Assembly (NCBI GenBank): GCA_021323355.1
Contig: JAJONK010000203.1
Coordinates: 1 to 6,286, forward strand
DNA: 6,286 nucleotides
DNA from: Deltaproteobacteria bacterium
Lineage (GTDB): Bacteria; Desulfobacterota; Binatia; UBA9968
Direction of reading: 5' to 3'
A program made the position numbers and the translations under genes. The notes beneath the pieces were generated by a model, which had not been told where the DNA came from, did not search any database, and saw only the letters and a program-made list of their open reading frames with translations. Every line of letters starts with the position of its first letter. The first letter of the stretch is position 1. Positions 1 through 5,681 of this stretch are shown piece after piece.

Positions 1-294
1 GATCGCCAGCTCGTTGTGCCCGGCGCTGCCCGTATCCATGCCGCGAGTTTCCTCCTCGACGACACCCCAGAGCCTCTGCGCGATTTCCGGATCGTTGCAT
101 GCCAAATAGCGCAGCATTGCTATGCGCGGCACCGCGGCGCGAAACTGATAGTCCTGGATCGCCCAGGCACGGATCTGGTCCATGGTAGCCGTGCCGGCGC
201 AGACTGCTTTCAAAAATGGATGTTTGATGCGGATTTTCGGGAACGCCTGAATATCCTTCTTCAACTGATCAACGAATTCCTTGGATGTGGCCAT
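1..294 (-). CDS. TenA/PqqC-like haem-oxygenase-fold protein, N-terminal part (cut by window edge)
   Basis: Reading the minus strand from an ATG at 294 gives 98 uninterrupted residues that run off the left edge. The start is backed by GGGAGG at 303-308, eight bases upstream. The protein opens MATSKEFVDQLKK, then has HPFLKAV (residues 25-31), a helix with IRAWAIQDYQFR (41-52), PRIAMLRYL (57-65), an acidic stretch VVEEETRG (78-85) and GHNEL (92-96). This pattern is that of the TenA/PqqC superfamily, which includes cofactor-free oxidases and the newer haem-oxygenase-like diiron enzymes. Glu80-82 and His93 are where such enzymes place their first metal ligands, but the second ligand set would lie outside the window, so metal dependence is not settled. 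It lies just downstream of a broken aldolase gene in the same orientation. It is probably a catabolic or cofactor-related oxidoreductase; substrate unknown. Family confidence is good, function low. Confidence 0.8.
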   Translation of the reverse strand, partial: MATSKEFVDQLKKDIQAFPKIRIKHPFLKAVCAGTATMDQIRAWAIQDYQFRAAVPRIAMLRYLACNDPEIAQRLWGVVEEETRGMDTGSAGHNELAI

Positions 295-302
295 CTTGTT
301 TT

Positions 303-308
303 CCTCCC
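303..308 (-). promoter_or_regulatory. Ribosome binding site of the TenA-like gene
   Basis: GGGAGG on the minus strand, eight bases before the ATG at 294. It fixes the start of a gene whose remainder is outside the window. Confidence 0.7.
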
Positions 309-331
309 TGAGTTTTAGTGCGTCACCGTGT

Positions 332-406
332 TGGAGTAACGGTGTGATAGAGCACTGGAGTATTGCTGGGCCCATAGGTCCACTACTCCAGCTCTCCATT
401 ATTCCA
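332..406. repeat. Phased 8-base repeat array with orientation switch (long imperfect inverted repeat)
   Basis: On the plus strand, four octamers starting at 332, 340, 348 and 356 follow the pattern YRGWGNNN; the first and last are TGGAGTAA and TGGAGTAT. After a three-base step (364-366) comes the self-complementary TGGGCCCA (367-374). Then four octamers at 375, 383, 391 and 399 each end in TCCA (TAGGTCCA, CTACTCCA, GCTCTCCA, TTATTCCA). Thus TGGAG-type units lead in and their complement leads out. Two hairpins are possible: CTGGAGTA (355-362) with TACTCCAG (384-391), extended by GAG/CTC with two bulged bases, and CACCGT (324-329) with ACGGTG (339-344). The last unit overlaps the stop codon of the aldolase pseudogene. 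There is no U-tract, so a simple intrinsic terminator is unlikely. It could be a dispersed intergenic repeat or an RNA element ahead of the TenA-like gene. Confidence 0.6.
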
Positions 407-998
407 ACTTGGTTTTGTCCTTATTCAGCCGGCTGACGAAATACTCCCAGCCGCGCATGGGAAACCGCTGGTCGGCGTTGTACACCTCGAGTTCCTCGGC
501 GCTCAAATACTTGGGTTCACCGTGAAGCAGCGCCAGATGATTCCATTCGCCAAGCATAGCAAGCCGGGTCTACGAACCAAGCCAATGCCCTCATATACCG
601 GCGGTCCGTCGGCGGATAAAAATTTACCGTAGTGGTGCATGGGCTTAAGCTTGATTGGGAGCACGCTGAATATTGTGCTCCACTTCGAGTGTGTGTGCGC
701 GACGCTCTCGACATCGGGACGCGCTTTTAAAATGCACGCATGAATTGGCCATTTTGGCGCCGCCGAGATAATTGCCGGCGAAGTCTTGCATGATCAGTCG
801 ATCGTCAGTGACACAGCCGGGGCTGACATTCGAAATGGTGATAAACGCATCTGCGCCGGGAACACGCACGCTGATGTGGCCATAGCCGTCGGTCACGCCT
901 TCATGATCGAGAATGCGGCAGGCCATGATGAGCTTCTCCTTCACTTCTTTCAGCTCGGAGGAATCGAGGCCGGGTACATCGTTGCGATTTACGCTCAT
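399..998 (-). pseudogene. Class II aldolase/adducin-family gene, broken by frame shifts and internal losses
   Basis: The gene starts at ATG 998 with AGGAG at 1004-1008. About 80 residues are in frame: MSVNRNDVPG, then LIMACRILDHEG, GYGHISVRVPG, and SNVSPGCVTDDRLIMQDF, the typical N-terminal half of a class II aldolase (zinc enzymes such as fuculose-phosphate aldolase, and many decarboxylases or epimerases of unknown substrate). Near 746-749 the frame changes and continues as PIHACILKARPDVESVAHTH, including the metal-binding HTH at about 695-703, then KPMHHYGKFLSADGPPVYE. Around 545-580 it breaks again and a third frame gives LLHGEPKYLSAEELE and NADQRFPMRGWEYF, ending at TAA 401-399. The readable parts add up to about 200 residues against the usual 250 or so. 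The glutamate expected just before PIHA and the third histidine in the middle are both missing. Two breaks plus missing catalytic residues argue against programmed frameshifting. An assembly fault is the alternative. Confidence 0.8.
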
Positions 999-1003
999 GA
1001 AAT

Positions 1004-1008
1004 CTCCT
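1004..1008 (-). promoter_or_regulatory. Ribosome binding site of the broken aldolase gene
   Basis: AGGAG on the minus strand, five bases before ATG 998. It favours this start over an in-frame upstream codon at 1073, which would add residues with no resemblance to the family. Confidence 0.6.
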
Positions 1009-1050
1009 TTACAATGATCTCCATTGGCAGCGATCCGCAGTTGTGGAGAA

Positions 1051-1080
1051 AATCTATTGCGCCGCCCGTCCACCTGTCAA
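1051..1080 (-). promoter_or_regulatory. Putative sigma-70 promoter reading leftward into the aldolase pseudogene
   Basis: Minus strand: TTGACA at 1080-1075, an 18-base spacer, then TAGATT at 1056-1051 (four of six matches to TATAAT). Transcription would start near 1044, leaving a leader of about 45 bases before the ATG at 998. The -35 box is one arm of a palindrome shared with the rightward promoter. The -10 match is only moderate. Confidence 0.4.
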
Positions 1081-1093
1081 GCTTCGCTTGACA
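1075..1093. promoter_or_regulatory. Palindrome in the divergent promoter region (possible operator)
   Basis: TGTCAAGC (1075-1082), loop TTC (1083-1085), GCTTGACA (1086-1093): a perfect 8-base inverted repeat midway between two divergent genes. Each arm contains a consensus -35 hexamer TTGACA pointing outward. A dimeric regulator bound here would cover both -35 boxes. The symmetry is directly visible; the operator role is inferred. Confidence 0.45.
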
Positions 1094-1117
1094 AATAACT
1101 GCCGAGAATTGGATAAA
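1088..1117 (+). promoter_or_regulatory. Putative sigma-70 promoter of the substrate-binding protein gene
   Basis: TTGACA at 1088-1093 (perfect -35), an 18-base spacer, and GATAAA at 1112-1117 (four of six matches to TATAAT). Transcription would begin near 1124, giving a leader of about 84 bases before the ATG at 1208. Confidence 0.45.
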
Positions 1118-1195
1118 TCGCAACAGCTTGCTTGACCAGGCATGCTCGAGAATAGAAGTTTTTGCTAGAGGATCGAGGCTCAGCGCTTGGTCCAT

Positions 1196-1201
1196 AGGAG
1201 G
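1196..1201 (+). promoter_or_regulatory. Ribosome binding site deciding the start of the substrate-binding protein
   Basis: A perfect AGGAGG six bases before ATG 1208. It rules out the in-frame TTG at 1187, whose coding would run through this site and would put seven extra residues before the signal peptide. Confidence 0.85.
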
Positions 1202-1207
1202 TTTCAT

Positions 1208-2197
1208 ATGTCCTGTGTCTTTAGAGTGCTTCCAGCTCTGGTACTTTACTTCCTGCCGGCATTCAGCAACGCGCAGGAGAAGTTTATCGCCAGCTATGCC
1301 GGATTTGCCGGATTTCAGGCGCCTCTTTGGGCAGCGAAGGATTTTGGCTTTCTATCAAAATATGGCGTTGAGACCGATCTCGTCATGATTCCGGGTTCGG
1401 CGCGAGGAGCACAGGCTTTGCTCGGCGGCAGCATCCACTTTGGCCAGATCGACGGCACCGCCCTGATCTCGGCAATCAATCAAGGCGCTGACCTGGTATT
1501 CGTCGCCTCATCCCTAAATCGATTTCCATTCAGTTTGGTAACACAGAAAAATATCCGCCAGCCCAAGGACCTGGTCGGCAAAAAAGTTGGTATCGTGAGT
1601 CTAGGCGGCGCGCACGAAGTATCGCTGATTCTAGCGCTCAGAGAATGGAATATTCCGCGCTCCTCGGTGACTCTGCTGACCAGCGGTCCGGCGGCCAATC
1701 GGCTCGTCGCGTTGGCAAGCGGCGCCCTCGACGCGACACTGCTGGCGCCGCCGGAAACCGGCGAGGCCGCCCGCATGGGCTTGTTGACGTTGGCTCATAT
1801 GACCGAACTGAAAGCGGCCTACTTCCCGATGAACGCCATCGCCACGCGGCGCTCCTTGCTTGAAAAGAACCGCAGTGCGGTTAAACGATTCCTTCAGGCC
1901 TATAGCGAGGGAATTCACCAGTTCATGACCCAAAAAGACAAATCACTGGCGCTCTTGACTCAAAGGATGAAACAGAAAAATCCCGCGGTTGTGGATGAAA
2001 CGTATCAGTACTTTGCATCGACCTTTTCTTCGCCGCCGCGGATGTCGCACGAAGGGATGCGCGCCGCCATCGATATGCTGGTGCAGCGTTCTCCCGAGAT
2101 TAAGTTTGATACCAACGTGAACAAATATCTCGACGAGCGCTTGCTGGATGAGTTGGAGAGAGAAGGTTTCTTTAAAAAAATGGCGCAGAAGAATTAA
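1208..2197 (+). CDS. ABC transporter periplasmic substrate-binding protein, NMT1/SsuA-type
   Basis: A 329-residue secreted protein of the family that delivers nitrate, sulfonate, taurine, bicarbonate or pyrimidine-like ligands to ABC importers. Residues 1-22 form a signal peptide (one Arg at 6, hydrophobic core about 7-18, then FSNA) with likely cleavage before Gln23; there is no lipobox. The mature part follows the family order: a first strand FIASYAGFAGFQAPLWAAKD (26-45), FGFLSKYGVETDLVMIPG (46-63), GAQALLGGSIHFGQIDG (67-83), the hinge segment QPKDLVGKKVGIVSLGG (118-134), and a second lobe with LVALASGALDATLLAPP (166-182). The C-terminal helices after about 220 are normal. Length is typical. 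No permease or ATPase gene is beside it: the next gene converges from the other strand. It lies divergent to a broken aldolase, so uptake of a related organic acid is possible but not shown. Ligand unknown. Confidence 0.9.
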   Translation: MSCVFRVLPALVLYFLPAFSNAQEKFIASYAGFAGFQAPLWAAKDFGFLSKYGVETDLVMIPGSARGAQALLGGSIHFGQIDGTALISAINQGADLVFVASSLNRFPFSLVTQKNIRQPKDLVGKKVGIVSLGGAHEVSLILALREWNIPRSSVTLLTSGPAANRLVALASGALDATLLAPPETGEAARMGLLTLAHMTELKAAYFPMNAIATRRSLLEKNRSAVKRFLQAYSEGIHQFMTQKDKSLALLTQRMKQKNPAVVDETYQYFASTFSSPPRMSHEGMRAAIDMLVQRSPEIKFDTNVNKYLDERLLDELEREGFFKKMAQKN

Positions 2198-2280
2198 CGC
2201 GCTGATTCGGCGATTCCGATGCAGCCCATCGCCGTAGCCGTCACTGCGATTTCTTGGTTGACAAATCAACTCCCTCGACT
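2198..2280. other. Convergent intergenic gap without a clear terminator
   Basis: This 83-base gap separates the ends of the substrate-binding protein gene and the alginate-lyase-family gene. The only hairpin I see is GTTGA-CAAA-TCAAC (2257-2270), five base pairs without a T-tract on either side, too weak to call a terminator. Confidence 0.4.
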
Positions 2281-3528
2281 CTACTTTGCATAGGAACTCA
2301 CTTCATCCATTGGATATAACAGCCGCTCGCGACTATCGATAGATGGCGCCGCTAGCTTGCCGAGCGCAGTAACATAGCTGGGCTCCCGATAGCGCAGCGC
2401 CGCGCGTTGAAGAAACGGCGCAAGGCGCTCGGGCTGCCAGCGAGATTGCTGGCGTAACGGCCAGCGCTTTTCACCGGTGGCAAACGGAATCAACCAAGCC
2501 AGTGCTTTGCGGGTACTCCGTTTATCCGCAGTCTCGAAGTTCCATAGATCCATTGCTAAATGGTCGCCCAGCGCAGCCGCGTCGAATAGTGCCTCGAGGT
2601 TAAACAGCGAATAAGACCAAGAGTCAGCGCGCGCCAGTTCGAGCGGCTGTCCGCCATTGGGCTCGATTTGCCTGGCGATTCGCTTGCGCGGAACGTCACT
2701 GAGCACCCGGTGAGCGAAATCTCTCCTGCCCGTGAAAAGGCCGAATGAGGCAATTTGAACGTCATACCATGTGCCGTGGTTGTTTTCCGCCTGCGCTTCA
2801 GCGCGACCTTCGGGGCTCTCCAATAACCAGGTTAGAAATGCAGTAAACCACGATTGTAATTGCCGCTGATGTGCCTGGGTCCAGGTTGCCGATCCAGCTA
2901 ACAGACCCACGGCGTCGACAAGCTCCGGGAGTTTGTGGCTTTCGATAATACCCGCAGCGCGCCCGGCATTGCGCCCCGGGATGCCCTGCGCATATTTCAA
3001 ATGCGGATTCATTCTCGTCGACGGATCCAAAAACCAAACGTGGAGCATGGTCGTGGCTTGTTTGGCGTAGTCCTCGTTTGCCGTGAAATAGTAGGCAAGC
3101 GCCAGTGTTTTTACCAAAGTCACCATGTTCTCCAGATTTTGCCGATCGGCGATGCTGTTACGCTCCGGATTGATTTCTCCGTCACGGCGGACGTATGGAA
3201 GGCCGTTGTGGGTATTCGGGTTAGGCCACCAGTACGGTGCAAGACTCACGTAATCGTGTCGATCGCCGCTCGGCGGCGCCAACTCTTTATGCATGACCGA
3301 AAGCGCAGCGCTGATGAGAGCGCGATCCGCCCCCCTCGTAAGCTTTGCCAGCGCGGGTTTGAGACTCCCGCTGTTTTGCTGCGTCCGTAGCTTTACGCTT
3401 CTCAGGGCCACAGCATCGATGATGAAAACGCGGGGCATCGAATTCACCGCGAAGATAGGAACGGGAATCGTCAGATCGTTTAAAAGAATGGCGCACGTGA
3501 GGCTGAAGATACAGGCGATGGAATTCAT
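2281..3528 (-). CDS. Alginate lyase family protein (PL5-like, alpha/alpha toroid)
   Basis: A 415-residue protein resembling the alginate_lyase domain family, whose characterised members cleave uronic-acid polymers by beta-elimination in the periplasm. With ATG 3528 as start, visible motifs are PRVFIIDAVAL (32-42), YVSLAPYWWPNP (93-104), DGEINPERN (116-124), NNHGTWYDVQ (249-258) and ELARADSWSYSLFNLEAL (297-314). NNH and the later Arg300/Tyr306 fall where PL5 enzymes carry their catalytic Asn-His and Arg/Tyr pair, so it may be active. The N-terminus (about residues 3-30) is hydrophobic but has no positive charge, an atypical signal peptide. A GTG at 3534 would add two residues, but AGGG sits at a better distance from the ATG. 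It is the last gene of the minus-strand cluster, 23 bases after the ATP-grasp gene. The substrate need not be alginate; many such genes are of unknown specificity. Confidence 0.82.
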   Translation of the reverse strand: MNSIACIFSLTCAILLNDLTIPVPIFAVNSMPRVFIIDAVALRSVKLRTQQNSGSLKPALAKLTRGADRALISAALSVMHKELAPPSGDRHDYVSLAPYWWPNPNTHNGLPYVRRDGEINPERNSIADRQNLENMVTLVKTLALAYYFTANEDYAKQATTMLHVWFLDPSTRMNPHLKYAQGIPGRNAGRAAGIIESHKLPELVDAVGLLAGSATWTQAHQRQLQSWFTAFLTWLLESPEGRAEAQAENNHGTWYDVQIASFGLFTGRRDFAHRVLSDVPRKRIARQIEPNGGQPLELARADSWSYSLFNLEALFDAAALGDHLAMDLWNFETADKRSTRKALAWLIPFATGEKRWPLRQQSRWQPERLAPFLQRAALRYREPSYVTALGKLAAPSIDSRERLLYPMDEVSSYAK

Positions 3529-3551
3529 CGACACCCTATACTACGCGCGAG

Positions 3552-4577
3552 TCACTGAGCGGCTTGAAGGGCGAGATTCAAAATGCGCTGGGTGAGTCTT
3601 TCGTAACTCAGTCCAGCCTTCATTGCCGACTGGGCGAACTCGTCGTCGCGGTCGAGATTTGGATTAGGGTTCGCTTCCAGAACCACCACTTCATTGTCCG
3701 GTGTCAGACGCAGATCGATGCGGCCATAGCCGCGGATGCGCAGCGCGCGATACACCGCTTTGGAGATGCGGGCGATACGTTGCTCGATTCCTTCCGGCAA
3801 GGGTTGGGCAAAAATGTTTTTGATGCCCCAGCGCTTGCGATAGGCTTTGTCCCACTTTGCTTTGAACGTTGAGAAGCGCGGCTGGCCGTCGGGGACGGCC
3901 GAAAAAACCACTTCACGCAAGGGAAAGGTTTGTAAACGATCGTTGCCGAGAATACTTGCATAAAGTTCCCGGCCCTCGATGTATTCTTCAGCCAACGCTT
4001 CCTGATTCATGCGTTCGTGGATGAAGCGGATCCGTTCTTCAAAAGCATTATCGTCCTCGACGAACGAATCTTGCGAAATGCCATAAGAAGCCTCCTCTTT
4101 CAACGGTTTGATGAAAAGCGGGAAGTTGAGCTTTTTGGGCCTGCGCAATGTCGTTCCGGGTGTGAAGATCGCAAAATTCGGCACGCGAATATTGTGATAC
4201 GAGAGGATTTCCTTTGACATGCCCTTGTTCTTGCACAGGGTCAGTCCCGTTGGGCTTGAGCCGGTGTAGGGAACATCCAACATCTCCAACAGACCGGCGA
4301 CATTGCGATCATGTTCCGAGACTGCATTGAAATGTTCCGTTAGATTGAAGACCACGTCGGGCGGATGAGTTTTTATCTCGTCGATAATCATTCCAGGCTC
4401 ATCGTAGACACCGATGGTGCGCACTTCGTGACCGAGTTGGGTCAGCGCGGCGATGATATGCGCCTCCGCCGCCCAGTCATCCGTCTTCATCTCCTCGGTG
4501 AAGTCCTGCTTGGACGGCGGTGTTCCGGCAGTGTCGAACAGCACTAAGACTTTGCATTTACGCTTGGTCGCCGCCAT
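3552..4577 (-). CDS. D-alanine-D-alanine-ligase-like ATP-grasp enzyme
   Basis: A cytoplasmic ligase of 341 residues that should join a carboxylate to an amine through an acyl-phosphate using ATP. Visible parts: an N-terminal Rossmann-like domain (KVLVLFDTAG, 9-18; PDVVFNLTEHF, 73-83), YTGSSPTGLTLCKNK (104-118) as in Ddl, the ATP-binding Lys157 in FPLFIKPLK, the loop with SYG (164-166), EEYIEGREL (197-205), GYGRIDLRL (283-291), and LEANPNPNLD (300-309). Asp288, Glu301 and Asn303 match the magnesium ligands of ATP-grasp enzymes. The sequence is complete and looks active. It is unlikely to be the housekeeping Ddl because it sits with a peptidase rather than mur genes, and its ATP-loop and middle region differ from Ddl. 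The start overlaps the peptidase end: its Shine-Dalgarno GAGG (4585-4582) includes part of the peptidase stop codon. A GTG at 4580 is an alternative start. Confidence 0.88.
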   Translation of the reverse strand: MAATKRKCKVLVLFDTAGTPPSKQDFTEEMKTDDWAAEAHIIAALTQLGHEVRTIGVYDEPGMIIDEIKTHPPDVVFNLTEHFNAVSEHDRNVAGLLEMLDVPYTGSSPTGLTLCKNKGMSKEILSYHNIRVPNFAIFTPGTTLRRPKKLNFPLFIKPLKEEASYGISQDSFVEDDNAFEERIRFIHERMNQEALAEEYIEGRELYASILGNDRLQTFPLREVVFSAVPDGQPRFSTFKAKWDKAYRKRWGIKNIFAQPLPEGIEQRIARISKAVYRALRIRGYGRIDLRLTPDNEVVVLEANPNPNLDRDDEFAQSAMKAGLSYERLTQRILNLALQAAQ

Positions 4578-4583
4578 CACTCC

Positions 4584-5639
4584 TCACGCATCTTTGAATT
4601 TACCGGTCAAACGATAATGTGATGCCAAAGTTGCCAAATACGCGCTGACCTCGACGCCGGCGGATTCGCTGCGCAGTCGAAGATCGAGTTCCGCGCAACG
4701 TTGTGTGAGCTCGCGCAGCACGCGATTGAGGGTAAATTTCGGTTCTCCGGTCCAAGCCGACACGGCATTCAGGAGCATGTTGCTTGAGCGTCGCAGGAAT
4801 ACTGCGGCGCGTTCGTGAGTCGGCGCCGAGGTTCCATCGATAAAAAGTTTCTTTAGATCGGCGTCAAAGAAATCAGGAAAATCTTGCGCGTACAGGCGAC
4901 GGCGGCGCTTGTAGTAGGCTTCTAGGCGCGAGCGCAACCGGGACGCTTCACTCATCTTTAATTTCGAAATGACCTTAGGCGGTTCTCCGGCGAGTTTGCT
5001 CATCAGCGCGTCCACGTACTCCAACTTTGCCAGCGCCGTCCAGTCGCGATACTGCTGCCGCCAATCTACGCCCGGTGTAAGCCAGATAGCCACGGTTTCG
5101 GCGAAGTCTTCTTCGGGATGGCTCTGCGCGTACCACCCGGCGAGATGGCGGACAAATCGTTTGCTGTAAGGACGGGCGCGAAAGCTTTCGGAATATTCCA
5201 ATGACGGCGGACCGAAGAGCTTCTGCCAGGCGCGATCTTTGTCGATCAGATATGCGTGATTCAGCACATGGCCCATTTCGTGCCGCAGAAGGCTCATGCA
5301 CCAGGCTTCGGTGCCGCCTTCAACTTCCATCATCATGCGCTCTTCAAGCTTCTTCAGGCGCGGATGAGCCAGATAAAAGGGGATCGCGATTGCGGCGGAT
5401 CCCTCGGGACAAAACCACTCATCCCCCAGGTAGCAAAGCGGCTTGAATGAAATCCTTTTGGCAGCCAACTCGTCGCAAAACTTCTGAATCCGCGGTTCCA
5501 GTTCAGTGCCTGGGATTTTCACCCTCAAGTCGCAGATGCGCATCTGCAACAGTTCGTCATCAGACTTTCCGGAGAGGTCCGGCGGGGCAGACGGAGCAGG
5601 GTCGGGCGCTGTTCTCTTGTGTTTAGCCGCGTCGTCCAT
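4584..5639 (-). CDS. Putative zinc-binding metallopeptidase (HEMGH)
   Basis: A 351-residue protein with the zincin signature LLRHEMGHVLNHAY (117-130): His120 and His124 bind zinc and Glu121 is the general base. A second conserved block, HPEEDFAETVAIWLTP (174-189), offers Glu177 or Glu181 as third ligand in the gluzincin manner. Further conserved stretches are ELLQMRICDL (29-38), DEWFCPEG (73-80), IAIPFYLAHPRLKKLE (84-99) and KLEYVDALM (205-213). The first 25 residues are rich in Pro, Ala and charged residues and look disordered. No signal peptide or membrane segment is seen, so it should act in the cytoplasm. The C-terminal half (about 230-351) is helical and basic (YYKRRRRLY at 242-250) and has no function I can name. 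The ATP-grasp ligase gene follows immediately, a pairing I recognise as common for this family. No clear Shine-Dalgarno precedes ATG 5639. Substrate unknown. Confidence 0.85.
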   Translation of the reverse strand: MDDAAKHKRTAPDPAPSAPPDLSGKSDDELLQMRICDLRVKIPGTELEPRIQKFCDELAAKRISFKPLCYLGDEWFCPEGSAAIAIPFYLAHPRLKKLEERMMMEVEGGTEAWCMSLLRHEMGHVLNHAYLIDKDRAWQKLFGPPSLEYSESFRARPYSKRFVRHLAGWYAQSHPEEDFAETVAIWLTPGVDWRQQYRDWTALAKLEYVDALMSKLAGEPPKVISKLKMSEASRLRSRLEAYYKRRRRLYAQDFPDFFDADLKKLFIDGTSAPTHERAAVFLRRSSNMLLNAVSAWTGEPKFTLNRVLRELTQRCAELDLRLRSESAGVEVSAYLATLASHYRLTGKFKDA

Positions 5640-5681
5640 CGTGGTCAGTTTAACAGAGAACGAATCGAGCGCCCACTGGTC

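Noticed and set aside
16..318. 100-residue open frame on the plus strand
   Set aside because: Antisense to the TenA-like gene, which has a ribosome binding site and family motifs; the plus frame has neither.
517..714. 65-residue minus-strand open frame inside the aldolase locus
   Set aside because: It is the wrong frame over the HTH region; the family residues are read in a different frame.
399..998. Programmed frameshifting in the aldolase gene
   Set aside because: No slippery heptamer is evident at the breaks, and catalytic residues are missing, which recoding would not explain.
645..1073. 142-residue minus frame as an intact small protein with an upstream start
   Set aside because: Only the first 80 residues after 998 match the family; the tail is a shifted read-out, and the extra N-terminal residues lie before a good ribosome binding site.
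786..1091. 101-residue open frame on the plus strand
   Set aside because: Mirror of the N-terminal half of the aldolase pseudogene and runs across the divergent promoter region.
2257..2270. Hairpin GTTGA-CAAA-TCAAC as a bidirectional terminator
   Set aside because: Only five base pairs, no T-tract on either side.
2935..3390. 151-residue open frame on the plus strand
   Set aside because: Antisense to the alginate-lyase-family gene, no ribosome binding site, and Arg/Val-rich composition typical of a shadow frame.
3564..3872. 102-residue open frame on the plus strand
   Set aside because: Antisense to the conserved C-terminal ATP-grasp motifs; no independent support.
4739..4991. Repeated CGGTTCTCCGG at about 4739 and 4981
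   Set aside because: Both copies encode the same Gly-Glu-Pro turn in the peptidase; coincidence of codon choice, not a repeat element.
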